Below, piece after piece: positions 29,821-37,824 of a DNA stretch of 64,000 nt. The notes beneath the pieces are model-generated. The model was not told the origin of the DNA. It saw only the letters and a program-made list of their open reading frames with translations, and searched no databases. The stretch comes from Capnocytophaga sputigena (GTDB lineage Bacteria > Bacteroidota > Bacteroidia > Flavobacteriales > Flavobacteriaceae). The stretch lies in assembly GCF_900446695.1 (NCBI RefSeq), contig NZ_UAVP01000003.1, positions 310,001 through 374,000 on the forward strand, in the 5' to 3' direction. Numbering within the stretch: position 1 is the stretch's first letter; every line of letters starts with the position of its first letter. A program made the translations under genes and the position numbers.

Positions 29821-30762
29821 TTACAAAAGTCCTCGTCCAATCTTTTTAATAAGTTCTTTTTCACTGAGTTCCTTGTGTACTACATTCAGTACCCCATTGA
29901 TGAACAAACTACTTTTAGCAGTAGAATACTCTTTAGCAAGTTCTAAGTACTCATTGATAGTTACTTTCACAGGGATACTTGGGAAGTGCAAAAACTCACA
30001 AATAGCCATTTTTAAAATAATAAGGTCTAACACAGCCACGCGTTCCTTGTCCCAATTGGTGAGTTTATCTTCCACAAAACTCTTGAGTTTAGCATCGTTA
30101 AGAGCTGTTTTCTTTAGTAAATCTACTAAAAATTCTTTTTCTTCACTATTGTTGTAGAGGGAAGGGGTAAAATACTTTTCAGGAGGATTCGGACGTAAAT
30201 TTTTAAACTCTCTTACTATAAAGGTGTTTACAATAGGAAAATCATCCATCCAAGTAAGATTATGGTCTTCTATATACTCATAAAGTCCCTCATCAGGAGC
30301 AATGAATTCTTCAAAAATTTCAATTAAGAATTTTTTATCAGCTTCAAAACTCGCTTTTTGCTTACTATAGTCTTGGTAGGTATCGCTTTCTACAATGCGT
30401 TTATAGAGCATTCTCACATATTCTTCTTGGATATTCCAAAAGTTTATATGAGCATCGACTATAGTTTTTTGTAACGCCTCGTTAGTAGCAATCAGTGAAA
30501 GCAGTTCGTTGTCTTTGATTTTTTGGTGCAACAGTTTGTCAGCAGGAGTTGCTAAGTATTTTTTTTGCGCTACTTCATACTGATTTACTGCCAAAGAATG
30601 AAGCTCTGTAAGAAGTGCCATTAACAAAAGATAGAGACTTTCCATCTCATCGGCACTATTTTGCAAGAATTTCAATTCCTTATCTAAATCCTGACTTTGG
30701 CTTTGCTGCATTGCATAGACTGATTGCATCACTTTAGCCCTAATATGTCGTCGTGTAAGCAT
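29821..30762 (-). CDS. nusB: Transcription antitermination factor NusB
   Basis: NusB, which with NusE binds boxA RNA in rRNA antitermination. The 313 residues are about twice the length of E. coli NusB. The true start MLTRRHIRAKVMQSVYAMQQS is followed by a long helical insertion, and the C-terminal half shows the usual core DRVAVLDLIILKMAICEF-like NKERVAVLDLIILKMAICEF, IPVKVTINEYLELAKEYST and SLFINGVLNVV. The long form is the normal Bacteroidota version. A -7 box TACTTTTG lies at 30801-30808 on the minus strand. Confidence 0.95.
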   Translation of the reverse strand: MLTRRHIRAKVMQSVYAMQQSQSQDLDKELKFLQNSADEMESLYLLLMALLTELHSLAVNQYEVAQKKYLATPADKLLHQKIKDNELLSLIATNEALQKTIVDAHINFWNIQEEYVRMLYKRIVESDTYQDYSKQKASFEADKKFLIEIFEEFIAPDEGLYEYIEDHNLTWMDDFPIVNTFIVREFKNLRPNPPEKYFTPSLYNNSEEKEFLVDLLKKTALNDAKLKSFVEDKLTNWDKERVAVLDLIILKMAICEFLHFPSIPVKVTINEYLELAKEYSTAKSSLFINGVLNVVHKELSEKELIKKIGRGLL

Positions 30763-30800
30763 AATTTATAAGAACCTTATTTACTTTATTTTTGAGGGTG

Positions 30801-30808
30801 CAAAAGTA
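30801..30808 (-). promoter_or_regulatory. Promoter -7 box for nusB-yajC
   Basis: CAAAAGTA on the plus strand is TACTTTTG on the minus strand, 38 bp before the nusB ATG. Confidence 0.5.
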
Positions 30809-30899
30809 GGAAAAAAAGCTGCAATGAGCAAAGAAAATAGGGAAAAAAGTGTTTGAAATGTTAATTTTTTACTAAAACTGCATTTTTTTTTGTTTTATG

Positions 30900-30930
30900 T
30901 TTGCCATAAACAAATATATTACTACCTTTG
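30900..30930 (+). promoter_or_regulatory. Consensus promoter for HU gene
   Basis: TTTG (30900-30903), exactly 19 bp, TACCTTTG (30923-30930), about 32 bp before the ATG at 30963. The upstream DNA is rich in T and A tracts, fitting a strong promoter. Confidence 0.85.
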
Positions 30931-30962
30931 TACCAAGTTAACTATATTATACAATTTATAAT

Positions 30963-31241
30963 ATGAACAAAACAGAATTAATCGATGCAATTGCTGCAGA
31001 AGCTGGCTTAACAAAAGCTGATGCTAAAAAAGCAGTAGAAGCGTTCTTTTCAAACGTTGAAAAGAGCCTTAAACAAGGTAAAAAGGTAGCTATCGTAGGC
31101 TTCGGATCTTGGTCAGTAACTAAGAAAGAGGCGAGAGATGCAAGAAATCCTCGTACTGGTGCAGTTATCAAAGTTCCTGCTAAGAAAGTAGTAAAATTCA
31201 AAGCTGGGACTGAACTTTCTGAATCAGTAAACAAAAAGTAA
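30963..31241 (+). CDS. DNA-binding protein HU
   Basis: Histone-like nucleoid protein of 92 residues, full length. Starts MNKTELIDAIAAEAGLTKAD, with the FGSW-type core VAIVGFGSWSVTKKEARDAR and the DNA-binding arm NPRTGAVIKVPAKKVVKFKAG. The Pro at the arm tip (RNPRTG) is the DNA-intercalating residue in HU/IHF. Monocistronic, flanked by an exact promoter and a strong terminator. HU rather than IHF, by arm sequence and lack of a partner gene. Confidence 0.96.
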   Translation: MNKTELIDAIAAEAGLTKADAKKAVEAFFSNVEKSLKQGKKVAIVGFGSWSVTKKEARDARNPRTGAVIKVPAKKVVKFKAGTELSESVNKK

Positions 31242-31248
31242 TTGCACT

Positions 31249-31283
31249 AAAAAGTCCCTTTCTTAATAAGAAAGGGACTTTTT
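31249..31283 (+). terminator. Terminator downstream of HU gene
   Basis: Arms AAAAAGTCCCTTTCTT (31249-31264) and AAGAAAGGGACTTTTT (31268-31283) pair perfectly; a T-run follows on the plus strand. Confidence 0.9.
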
Positions 31284-31315
31284 TTATCTAGTAATTTTCT
31301 AATCTGTTAATTGTT

Positions 31316-32107
31316 ATGACAAACCTAATGAACGAACAAGAGTTTACTCAGCTATATATCGATGCTTTGAGAGAGACTTTCCCCGATATTACTATAAATA
31401 GCACAGCGGCATTGGAGGTAAGCACAACAACCCCTGATGACCAGCGAGAAGTAAAACATTTTTTGGATAATTGTTTTAATGAATATTTAAGCAACCCAAA
31501 TGATTTAAATGATATTTTAGACAAATATCTCGCTCCATTGGTTAGAATATACAAGCCTGAGGAAGCTACCACAATCACTGATTGCATTTTTCCTACAATC
31601 AAAGATACAATCTATATAAAGAAATTGAAGAGTATAGTGCCAGAGGCTGAAGAGTTGCCAATGGTATATGAGAAGTATAACGATGAGTTGTATGTGTTTT
31701 ACGGGGTAGATGATGGGGATAGTATAGGCTCTTTGTCTACTTCGGACTTTGAGGAGTTAGGGATGAGTATTGAAGCACTACGAGAGTTGGCTCTCAACAA
31801 TTTAGCTAACACCTTAGAAATAGAAGCACAAGCTGATGAACATCTCATTTTTCTAATAGCAGATGGCAATTATGAAGCAAGCCTTATTCTTCTAACGGAT
31901 ATATGGACAAAAGAGAATTTTCCAGTAGAAGGAGAGATTGTAATAGGAGTTCCTGCACGCGATGTATTGGTAGTTTGTGGCAGTGAAGATACAGAAGGTT
32001 TGGCAAAACTAGAATCGGTTATCAGTGATATATATAGTGGAGGGGATCATATTATCAGCGATAAGAAATTCGTTTTTAGAAATGGGAAGTTTGAAGTATT
32101 TTCATAA
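31316..32107 (+). CDS. DUF1444 (YtpQ-like) family protein
   Basis: Cytosolic acidic protein of 263 residues. N-terminal MNEQEFTQLYIDALRETFPDI, a middle part with FLDNCFNEYLSNPNDLNDILDKYL (in parts), LPMVYEKYNDELYVFYGVDDGDSI and the C-terminal ARDVLVVCGSEDTEGLAKLES agree with the DUF1444/YtpQ pattern, in which a VPARDVLLVTG-like segment recurs. The molecular function of the family is not known. First start codon could be at 31316 or at the second Met four codons later. It precedes the sirtuin-pyrF cluster by 19 bp and may be co-transcribed. Confidence 0.65.
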   Translation: MTNLMNEQEFTQLYIDALRETFPDITINSTAALEVSTTTPDDQREVKHFLDNCFNEYLSNPNDLNDILDKYLAPLVRIYKPEEATTITDCIFPTIKDTIYIKKLKSIVPEAEELPMVYEKYNDELYVFYGVDDGDSIGSLSTSDFEELGMSIEALRELALNNLANTLEIEAQADEHLIFLIADGNYEASLILLTDIWTKENFPVEGEIVIGVPARDVLVVCGSEDTEGLAKLESVISDIYSGGDHIISDKKFVFRNGKFEVFS

Positions 32108-32126
32108 TTTATAACTAACATTACCA

Positions 32127-32816
32127 ATGAAAAAGAAGAAAATAGTAGTCCTTACAGGGGCTGGTATCAGTGCTGAAAGCGGCGTAAAAACCTTTCGCGA
32201 TGCCGATGGCTTGTGGGAAGGACACGACATAGAACAAGTGGCAACCCCTTATGGTTTTAAGAAAGACCCTGAATTAGTGTTGAACTTCTACAACGGTTTG
32301 CGCAAACAGCTAAAAGATGTGCAACCTAATCCTGCTCACCTATTGCTCGCCGAGCTTGAAAAAGACTATAATGTGATAGTTATCACGCAAAATGTAGACG
32401 ATTTGCACGAACGTGCAGGCAGCACCAATATTATCCACTTGCACGGTGAACTCTTAAAAATGCGTGGAGTAGACGACCCTTACACTTTTTACGACTGCAC
32501 TGAAGATATCAAAGTAGGCGATTTAAGCCCTAATGGCGCACAATTGCGCCCTCATATCGTGTGGTTTGGCGAGGATGTACCAATGATTGTAAAGGCTGCC
32601 GAAGAAGTTGAAACTGCTGATATAGTACTTATTGTAGGGACTTCACTGCAAGTGTATCCTGCTGCTGGACTGATGAATTGTGCTGAAGAAGGCACTCCTA
32701 TATATTATGTAGACCCGCGCCCAAGTATCAGCAGTAAAAATAATATTACTGTAATTAAAGACGTTGCCTCTACGGGGGTAGCTAAAGCTATTGAACTAAT
32801 AAAAGAATTAAAATGA
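32127..32816 (+). CDS. Sirtuin NAD+-dependent protein deacylase, zinc-site-less type
   Basis: Sir2 family enzyme of 229 residues that removes acyl groups from lysines using NAD+. Motifs: TGAGISAESGVKTFRDADGLWEG, ITQNVDDLHERAG, IHLHGEL with the catalytic His, RPHIVWFGEDVPM and GTSLQVYPAAGL. The four Cys that bind structural zinc in CobB/Sir2 are not present: the region after HGEL (KMRGVDDPYTFYDCTEDIKVGDL) has a single Cys. The next gene starts within its stop codon (ATGA overlap). Confidence 0.92.
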   Translation: MKKKKIVVLTGAGISAESGVKTFRDADGLWEGHDIEQVATPYGFKKDPELVLNFYNGLRKQLKDVQPNPAHLLLAELEKDYNVIVITQNVDDLHERAGSTNIIHLHGELLKMRGVDDPYTFYDCTEDIKVGDLSPNGAQLRPHIVWFGEDVPMIVKAAEEVETADIVLIVGTSLQVYPAAGLMNCAEEGTPIYYVDPRPSISSKNNITVIKDVASTGVAKAIELIKELK

Positions 32817-33052
32817 GTAACTTCCCAAAATTTATTTTAGGTGATAACACCGATATGCCTAACGCTATGTTCGTAGTGCATTTAGAGTATCCACGCTTCG
32901 TATTGAATTTAGATAACGACGAAGTTGAATGGCTTGAAGAGTTTGACGAAGAGGACACTAAAGAATTAGAAGCTGAAAGTGAGAACCTTATAGAAGAAGC
33001 TATTGCTTTCTACGAACGTGAAATTACCCGTATAGAAGAAAATGACTATTAA
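32813..33052 (+). CDS. Small acidic hypothetical protein
   Basis: Protein of 79 residues, very acidic (about a third Asp/Glu), no signal or TM. It contains [23 protein letters not shown], suggesting a short beta-rich start, and an acidic helical end ([19 protein letters not shown]; in parts). It overlaps the sirtuin stop by 4 nt and pyrF by 11 nt, so translation is probably coupled, and the tight packing argues it is real. No function can be assigned. Confidence 0.72.
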   Translation: MSNFPKFILGDNTDMPNAMFVVHLEYPRFVLNLDNDEVEWLEEFDEEDTKELEAESENLIEEAIAFYEREITRIEENDY

Positions 33053-33866
33053 GCAACTCACCCAGCAAATCAAAGCTAAACAATCACTACTATGCGTGGG
33101 ATTAGACACTGATATGACTAAAATTCCTCCTCATTTGCTTGAGGAGGAAGATCCTATTTTTGCATTCAACAAGGCAATTATAGAAGCTACCCACCGCTTT
33201 ACAGTAGCCTATAAACCCAACACCGCTTTCTACGAAGCTCACGGTGAAATAGGGTGGCGTGCCTTAAAAAAAACGATTGACTACCTCAACCGCCACCACC
33301 CCGATATTTTTACCATTGCCGATGCTAAACGCGGAGATATAGGCAACACCTCAAGTATGTATGCCAAAGCTTTTTTTGAGGATATGCAATTTGATAGTGT
33401 GACTGTTGCCCCCTATATGGGCAGAGATTCTGTAGAACCTTTTTTAGCTTTTGAAAACAAACACACCATCCTCTTAGCACTGACATCTAATGAAGGGGCT
33501 TTTGATTTCCAAACTCAGAAACTCAGTGATGAGGAATTGTACAAAAAGGTATTACGCACCTCACTCACTTGGCAAAACAGCCAAAACCTAATGTATGTAG
33601 TAGGTGCAACCAAAGCTGAATTTTTAAAAGAAATACGCCAAATTATCCCTGAACACTTTCTATTAGTCCCTGGAGTTGGCGCACAAGGAGGTAGCTTAGA
33701 AGAAGTTTGTCACTATGGACTGAATGAACATTACGGACTGCTCATCAACTCTTCACGTGGCATTATCTATGCTTCTAAAGGTGAAGACTTTGCTAAAATA
33801 GCGGGAGAAAAAGCCAAGGAATTGCAAGGAGAAATGAGGTCTCTGGTTTTAGAGGTTAGGAGATAG
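33042..33866 (+). CDS. pyrF: Orotidine 5'-phosphate decarboxylase
   Basis: Last step of UMP synthesis: decarboxylation of OMP. 274 residues, the longer type 2 family. Key pieces: [38 protein letters not shown], the catalytic [19 protein letters not shown] with the invariant Lys, [17 protein letters not shown], and the phosphate loop [11 protein letters not shown]. The start lies inside the preceding acidic gene. Other pyr genes are not in the window. Confidence 0.97.
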   Translation: MTIKQLTQQIKAKQSLLCVGLDTDMTKIPPHLLEEEDPIFAFNKAIIEATHRFTVAYKPNTAFYEAHGEIGWRALKKTIDYLNRHHPDIFTIADAKRGDIGNTSSMYAKAFFEDMQFDSVTVAPYMGRDSVEPFLAFENKHTILLALTSNEGAFDFQTQKLSDEELYKKVLRTSLTWQNSQNLMYVVGATKAEFLKEIRQIIPEHFLLVPGVGAQGGSLEEVCHYGLNEHYGLLINSSRGIIYASKGEDFAKIAGEKAKELQGEMRSLVLEVRR

Positions 33867-33959
33867 AAAAGGAAGGCAAAATTAGTAAAACAAGAATTTA
33901 AACTCAACTATAGTGGCGAACCTACTTGTTAGATAAATATTAAAAAAGAACTAAATTGT

Positions 33960-34406
33960 ATGATCACATTTTTAAACAAAAGCAATATTACCCCAACCAT
34001 TGAAAAAGATGCCGCTCGCTTGTTCTCATTGTTGAGCAGGCGTTACCAGCAACCCTTATCAAACCTTTTTAATGATGAAGCTCAAGCTCCTTATGTAGTG
34101 GGTTACATAGAAGATGGTCGTCTACACGGAATGGCTTCTATGGCTATCTACAGAGTGATTTCAGGCTACAAAGGTTGGATAGAAGATGTTGTGGTAGATG
34201 AATTTGCACGTGGCAAAAAAATAGGCACGCAACTCATTCAGCAGCTGATAACTAAAGGGAAAGAATTAGGCTTAGGCGAAATATTGCTCTTTACTTCACC
34301 TACGAATGAAGCTGCTATTAAACTCTATGAAAACGAGGGCTTTAAACGCAAAGGTGCAGAAGTATATGTGAATGCTCTCAAACAAATGTATCCCCCTGAA
34401 TCTTGA
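33960..34406 (+). CDS. GNAT family N-acetyltransferase
   Basis: Small-molecule or N-terminal acetyltransferase of 148 residues. The acetyl-CoA binding motif A is VVVDEFARGKKIGTQLIQQL (Arg-x-x-x-Gly pattern), followed by motif B AAIKLYENEGFKRKG. The substrate is not evident. It stands alone, 93 bp after pyrF and upstream of the queH promoter. Confidence 0.85.
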   Translation: MITFLNKSNITPTIEKDAARLFSLLSRRYQQPLSNLFNDEAQAPYVVGYIEDGRLHGMASMAIYRVISGYKGWIEDVVVDEFARGKKIGTQLIQQLITKGKELGLGEILLFTSPTNEAAIKLYENEGFKRKGAEVYVNALKQMYPPES

Positions 34407-34432
34407 TATATTGTGATTTCTTTGTATTTTTG
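34403..34432 (+). promoter_or_regulatory. Consensus promoter for queH-truB
   Basis: TTG (34403-34405), exactly 19 bp, TATTTTTG (34425-34432), about 28 bp before the ATG at 34461. The -33 box overlaps the end of the GNAT gene. Confidence 0.75.
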
Positions 34433-34460
34433 CGCCCTTTAAAAGAAAACTCAAAATACT

Positions 34461-35111
34461 ATGGAATTAGTTCACAAGAATCTTGTATTGCCTAACAACG
34501 GCAAAAAATTATTGTTACACACTTGTTGTGCGCCTTGTTCAGGCTCAATTATACTATCTATTCAAGCATCGGGAATAGACTTTACTATATTTTTTTACAA
34601 CCCTAATATCCACCCTAAAAAAGAATACGAAATCCGTAAAGACGAAAATATTCGTTTTGCCGAAAAATATGGTGTACCTATTGTAGATGCTGAATACGAC
34701 ACCGATAATTGGTACGCACGTGCCAAAGGTATGGAATTTGAACCTGAACGCGGTAGCCGTTGTGCAATGTGTTTTGATATGCGTATGGAACGCACCGCTT
34801 TGTATGCTCACGAAAATGGCTTTGATACCATTGCTACTTCTTTAGGTATCTCACGCTGGAAAGACCTCAACCAAGTGAATGAAGCAGGCAAAAACGCTGC
34901 TAACAAGTATGAAGGTCTTACTTACTGGGACTACAATTGGCGCAAAAACGGAGGCTCTGCCTGCAATATGGAAATCTGTAAAAGTGAAAAGTTTTACCAA
35001 CAAGAGTATTGTGGTTGTGCTTTCTCATTACGGGATGCTAACAAATGGCGCGTTGCCAATGGTAGAGAGAAAATACGCATAGGCGAGAAGTTCTATGGAA
35101 CTGAAAAATGA
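34461..35111 (+). CDS. queH: Epoxyqueuosine reductase QueH
   Basis: Fe-S enzyme that reduces epoxyqueuosine to queuosine in tRNA, the non-orthologous alternative to QueG. 216 residues. Cys motifs: [16 protein letters not shown] near residues 17-30, a second pair in [17 protein letters not shown], and late Cys in [14 protein letters not shown], as expected for QueH (formerly DUF208). [19 protein letters not shown] is the family helix. The neighbour is another tRNA-modifying enzyme (TruB), 19 bp downstream, consistent with a modification operon. Confidence 0.95.
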   Translation: MELVHKNLVLPNNGKKLLLHTCCAPCSGSIILSIQASGIDFTIFFYNPNIHPKKEYEIRKDENIRFAEKYGVPIVDAEYDTDNWYARAKGMEFEPERGSRCAMCFDMRMERTALYAHENGFDTIATSLGISRWKDLNQVNEAGKNAANKYEGLTYWDYNWRKNGGSACNMEICKSEKFYQQEYCGCAFSLRDANKWRVANGREKIRIGEKFYGTEK

Positions 35112-35130
35112 ACCGTGAAAAGTGAATAGT

Positions 35131-36756
35131 ATGATAACTCCAGAAGAATTTTCAGAAGGTCGTGTTTTGCTTATTGATAAACCCTTACAATGGTCGTCGT
35201 TTCAAGCGGTGAACAAAATCAAATGGGCTATTCTCAAGCATTACAAACTCAAGAAAATAAAAATAGGGCATGCGGGCACATTAGACCCGCTTGCTTCTGG
35301 TTTATTGGTGATTTGTACTGGTAAATTTACCAAAAAAATCACTGAAATACAAGATGCTGTAAAAACCTACACGGGTACTATCACCTTAGGAGCGACTACC
35401 CCTTCCTACGATATGGAGACCGAAATAGATGCTCGCTACCCTACTGACCATATCACTCCTGAACTGATAGAACAAGTGCGAAAACAGTTTATGGGGGAAC
35501 TTGTGCAAACTCCTCCTGTATTTTCGGCTATCAAAAAAGATGGCAAACGCCTCTACGAATTTGCTCGCGATGGCAAAGAAATAGAAGTACCTCAACGCAC
35601 TATTTACATTCACAATTTCACTATTGATGCAAGTCAGTTTCCTAAACTGCACTTTGAGGTAATGTGCAGTAAGGGTACTTATATACGTTCCTTAGCAAAC
35701 GACTTTGGCAAAGCCTTAGGGTCAGGAGGCTATCTATCTGCTTTGCGACGCACTAAAATAGGTGATCTTTCAGTAAGTGATGCCATAAGTCCTGAGGAGT
35801 TTGTCACTGCTCATATTCCTGACCTAAGAATTAAAAAACCTCCTATTATTCTTACTACTGTGGTAGGTGAACCACAAGAAAAGAAAGTTCTCAACGACCG
35901 TTTTGCAAATCGCAATAAAACTATCAACAGTCAGTTTGAACGTGAAGAAACGCCTCCCTCCCACCCTACTGGCGAGTTGAATATGGAGGCTATATTTCCA
36001 AGACAAAAAGCTCGAAAAACTTCTGGTTTACAGTATGAATTACGCGCTTTTATGCGAATGTTCACTAATACTGATAAGGCAATTAGTATCACTTTGCTCA
36101 TACTCTTCTGTACTGTACTTACTCTTATGGTAATACAATTGAACGACAAGAAGAAAGAAATAATGATAGAAATGGCACTTACCCCTGATGATTTACCTCA
36201 AGAGCCCCCACAACCTGAAGAAACCTCTCCTAATGCCGATGTTCCTACTAACAATGTTAAACTCACTACCAATGCTTACAACCAAGCTGATGCTTCCTTA
36301 CAACACACTGATGATTTCAAAACTTTAGACGAAATTATGGCTGAACGTGCTGCTCAGGAAATGGCAGCTGCTAAAGAAGAATTAGTAGCCAACCAAAAAA
36401 TGGCAGGCGACCTCATTATCACCGATCACAGTTTGCAAAACACAACTAATACTCCTAAAATAAGTGACAAAGCAAATAAAAACACTTTAGTAAAATACGC
36501 CTTAGCTGGTAGAGTAGGAAATATTCCGAATCCTGTGTTTACTTGTGAACGTGATGGAAAAGTGGTGGTAAGTATCACTGTGGACGAAGCAGGGCGTGTG
36601 ACTAAAACAGCTATTGATAGAGCTAATTCCACAACTACTGATGATTGTTTATTAGAAAACTCATTACTCTACGCTCAAAAAGCTAAATTCAATGCGGTGA
36701 GTGGCAAAAAAGAACAAACAGGTACTATTACTTATATTTTCCAGAGCAAAAGATAA
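35131..36756 (+). CDS. truB: TruB tRNA pseudouridine-55 synthase fused to a TM anchor and TonB-like domain
   Basis: I chose the ATG at 35131 over a GTG three codons earlier. Residues 1-232 are a complete TruB: VLLIDKPLQWSSFQAVN, the catalytic GHAGTLDPLASGLLVI with Asp, and CSKGTYIRSLANDFGKALG. After an 80-residue linker a membrane segment appears (about 317-338, ITLLILFCTVLTLMVIQL), then a Pro-rich stretch (PQEPPQPEETSP), a helical acidic part and a C-terminal domain GRVGNIPNPVFTCERDGKVVVSITVDEAG (in parts) resembling TonB-type C-terminal domains of Bacteroidota. Cytoplasmic TruB would be tethered to the inner membrane, with the tail in the periplasm. An internal ATG at 35983 (codon 285) could give a separate TonB-like product. 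Confidence 0.88.
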   Translation: MITPEEFSEGRVLLIDKPLQWSSFQAVNKIKWAILKHYKLKKIKIGHAGTLDPLASGLLVICTGKFTKKITEIQDAVKTYTGTITLGATTPSYDMETEIDARYPTDHITPELIEQVRKQFMGELVQTPPVFSAIKKDGKRLYEFARDGKEIEVPQRTIYIHNFTIDASQFPKLHFEVMCSKGTYIRSLANDFGKALGSGGYLSALRRTKIGDLSVSDAISPEEFVTAHIPDLRIKKPPIILTTVVGEPQEKKVLNDRFANRNKTINSQFEREETPPSHPTGELNMEAIFPRQKARKTSGLQYELRAFMRMFTNTDKAISITLLILFCTVLTLMVIQLNDKKKEIMIEMALTPDDLPQEPPQPEETSPNADVPTNNVKLTTNAYNQADASLQHTDDFKTLDEIMAERAAQEMAAAKEELVANQKMAGDLIITDHSLQNTTNTPKISDKANKNTLVKYALAGRVGNIPNPVFTCERDGKVVVSITVDEAGRVTKTAIDRANSTTTDDCLLENSLLYAQKAKFNAVSGKKEQTGTITYIFQSKR

Positions 36757-36762
36757 CATTTT

Positions 36763-37824
36763 ATGACTACATTTCCACGATTTTTATACCTCATCCTGCT
36801 TGCAATAGCAATGGTAGCTTGCAAAAATACGCCTAATGACGGCAAGGATTTTAATATAGAAATCTTTCCTAAAAAGAAAGAATACCACTTAGGTGATACC
36901 CTTGTGGTGAAAATCACACACCCAAAATTCAGTGAGGCAATTAGCAAAACTTCTTTTCAATTTCATCAACAGCATTTATTAGAAGCTCAAGGCGATACTA
37001 TCGTACTGCACGCTCTTCTGCCGTTAGGCAAACAGCAACTAAAAGTTACTGCTCATACTACTAACGGACAGCAGTACACCGTACAAAAACAACTATTGTT
37101 ATTAGCCAAAGATGCTCCTAAAATCTATACATACAAAATCATCAATGAGTATACACACGACAAGAAGGCTTATACACAAGGATTAGAATTCATAGGTGAT
37201 ACGCTTGTAGAAAGTACAGGGCAATACGGCGAATCATCTATACGCAAATGGAATCCATTTACAGGGGAAGTCTATAAAAATGTACCTTTACAACCTTCAT
37301 ACTTTGGCGAAGGCGCTACTGTTTTTAAAGGTAAAATACTGCAACTCACTTGGAGAGAACAAATAGGAATGGTATATGACAAGGATTTAAACTTTCAGAA
37401 GACTTTCACTTATGGCAAAAGTAAAGAAGGTTGGGGTCTCTGCCATAATGGAGAAGACAAACTCTACAAAAGTGATGGTAGTGAAAAGATTTGGTTACTC
37501 CATCCCGAAACTTATGCCGAGATTGATAGTTTACAACTCTGCACTAATAAATCGCTCTACACTTATGCTAATGAATTAGAATTTGCTAACGGAAAGATTT
37601 ATGCCAATACTTTCCTAAAGGACGGCATAATGATTATCAATCCCGAAAATGGCGCTATTGAAGGTGTAGTAGATGTACGCGGACTTAAAAGCAAAGTAGA
37701 GCAAACTCCTGATGTGGATGTACTCAATGGCATTGCCTATCACCCTAAGCGTCAAACTTTTTTCATTACAGGTAAGAATTGGAGTAAAATTTTTGAAGTA
37801 GTTTTCTTACCTTCTAACAACTAA
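36763..37824 (+). CDS. Glutaminyl-peptide cyclotransferase lipoprotein
   Basis: Converts N-terminal Gln (or Glu) of exported peptides to pyroglutamate; plant-type five-bladed propeller QC. 353 residues. The lipoprotein signal ends in LAIAMVAC (lipid Cys near 21). The catalytic region carries YTQGLEFIGDTLVESTGQYGESSIR, LQLTWREQIGMVYD and YANELEFANGKIYANTFLKDGI (in parts), with the conserved LTW and NELE motifs. In Bacteroidota, T9SS and lipoprotein substrates often begin with Gln after cleavage, so it may act on these. Its stop codon interlocks with that of sbcC on the other strand. Confidence 0.9.
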   Translation: MTTFPRFLYLILLAIAMVACKNTPNDGKDFNIEIFPKKKEYHLGDTLVVKITHPKFSEAISKTSFQFHQQHLLEAQGDTIVLHALLPLGKQQLKVTAHTTNGQQYTVQKQLLLLAKDAPKIYTYKIINEYTHDKKAYTQGLEFIGDTLVESTGQYGESSIRKWNPFTGEVYKNVPLQPSYFGEGATVFKGKILQLTWREQIGMVYDKDLNFQKTFTYGKSKEGWGLCHNGEDKLYKSDGSEKIWLLHPETYAEIDSLQLCTNKSLYTYANELEFANGKIYANTFLKDGIMIINPENGAIEGVVDVRGLKSKVEQTPDVDVLNGIAYHPKRQTFFITGKNWSKIFEVVFLPSNN

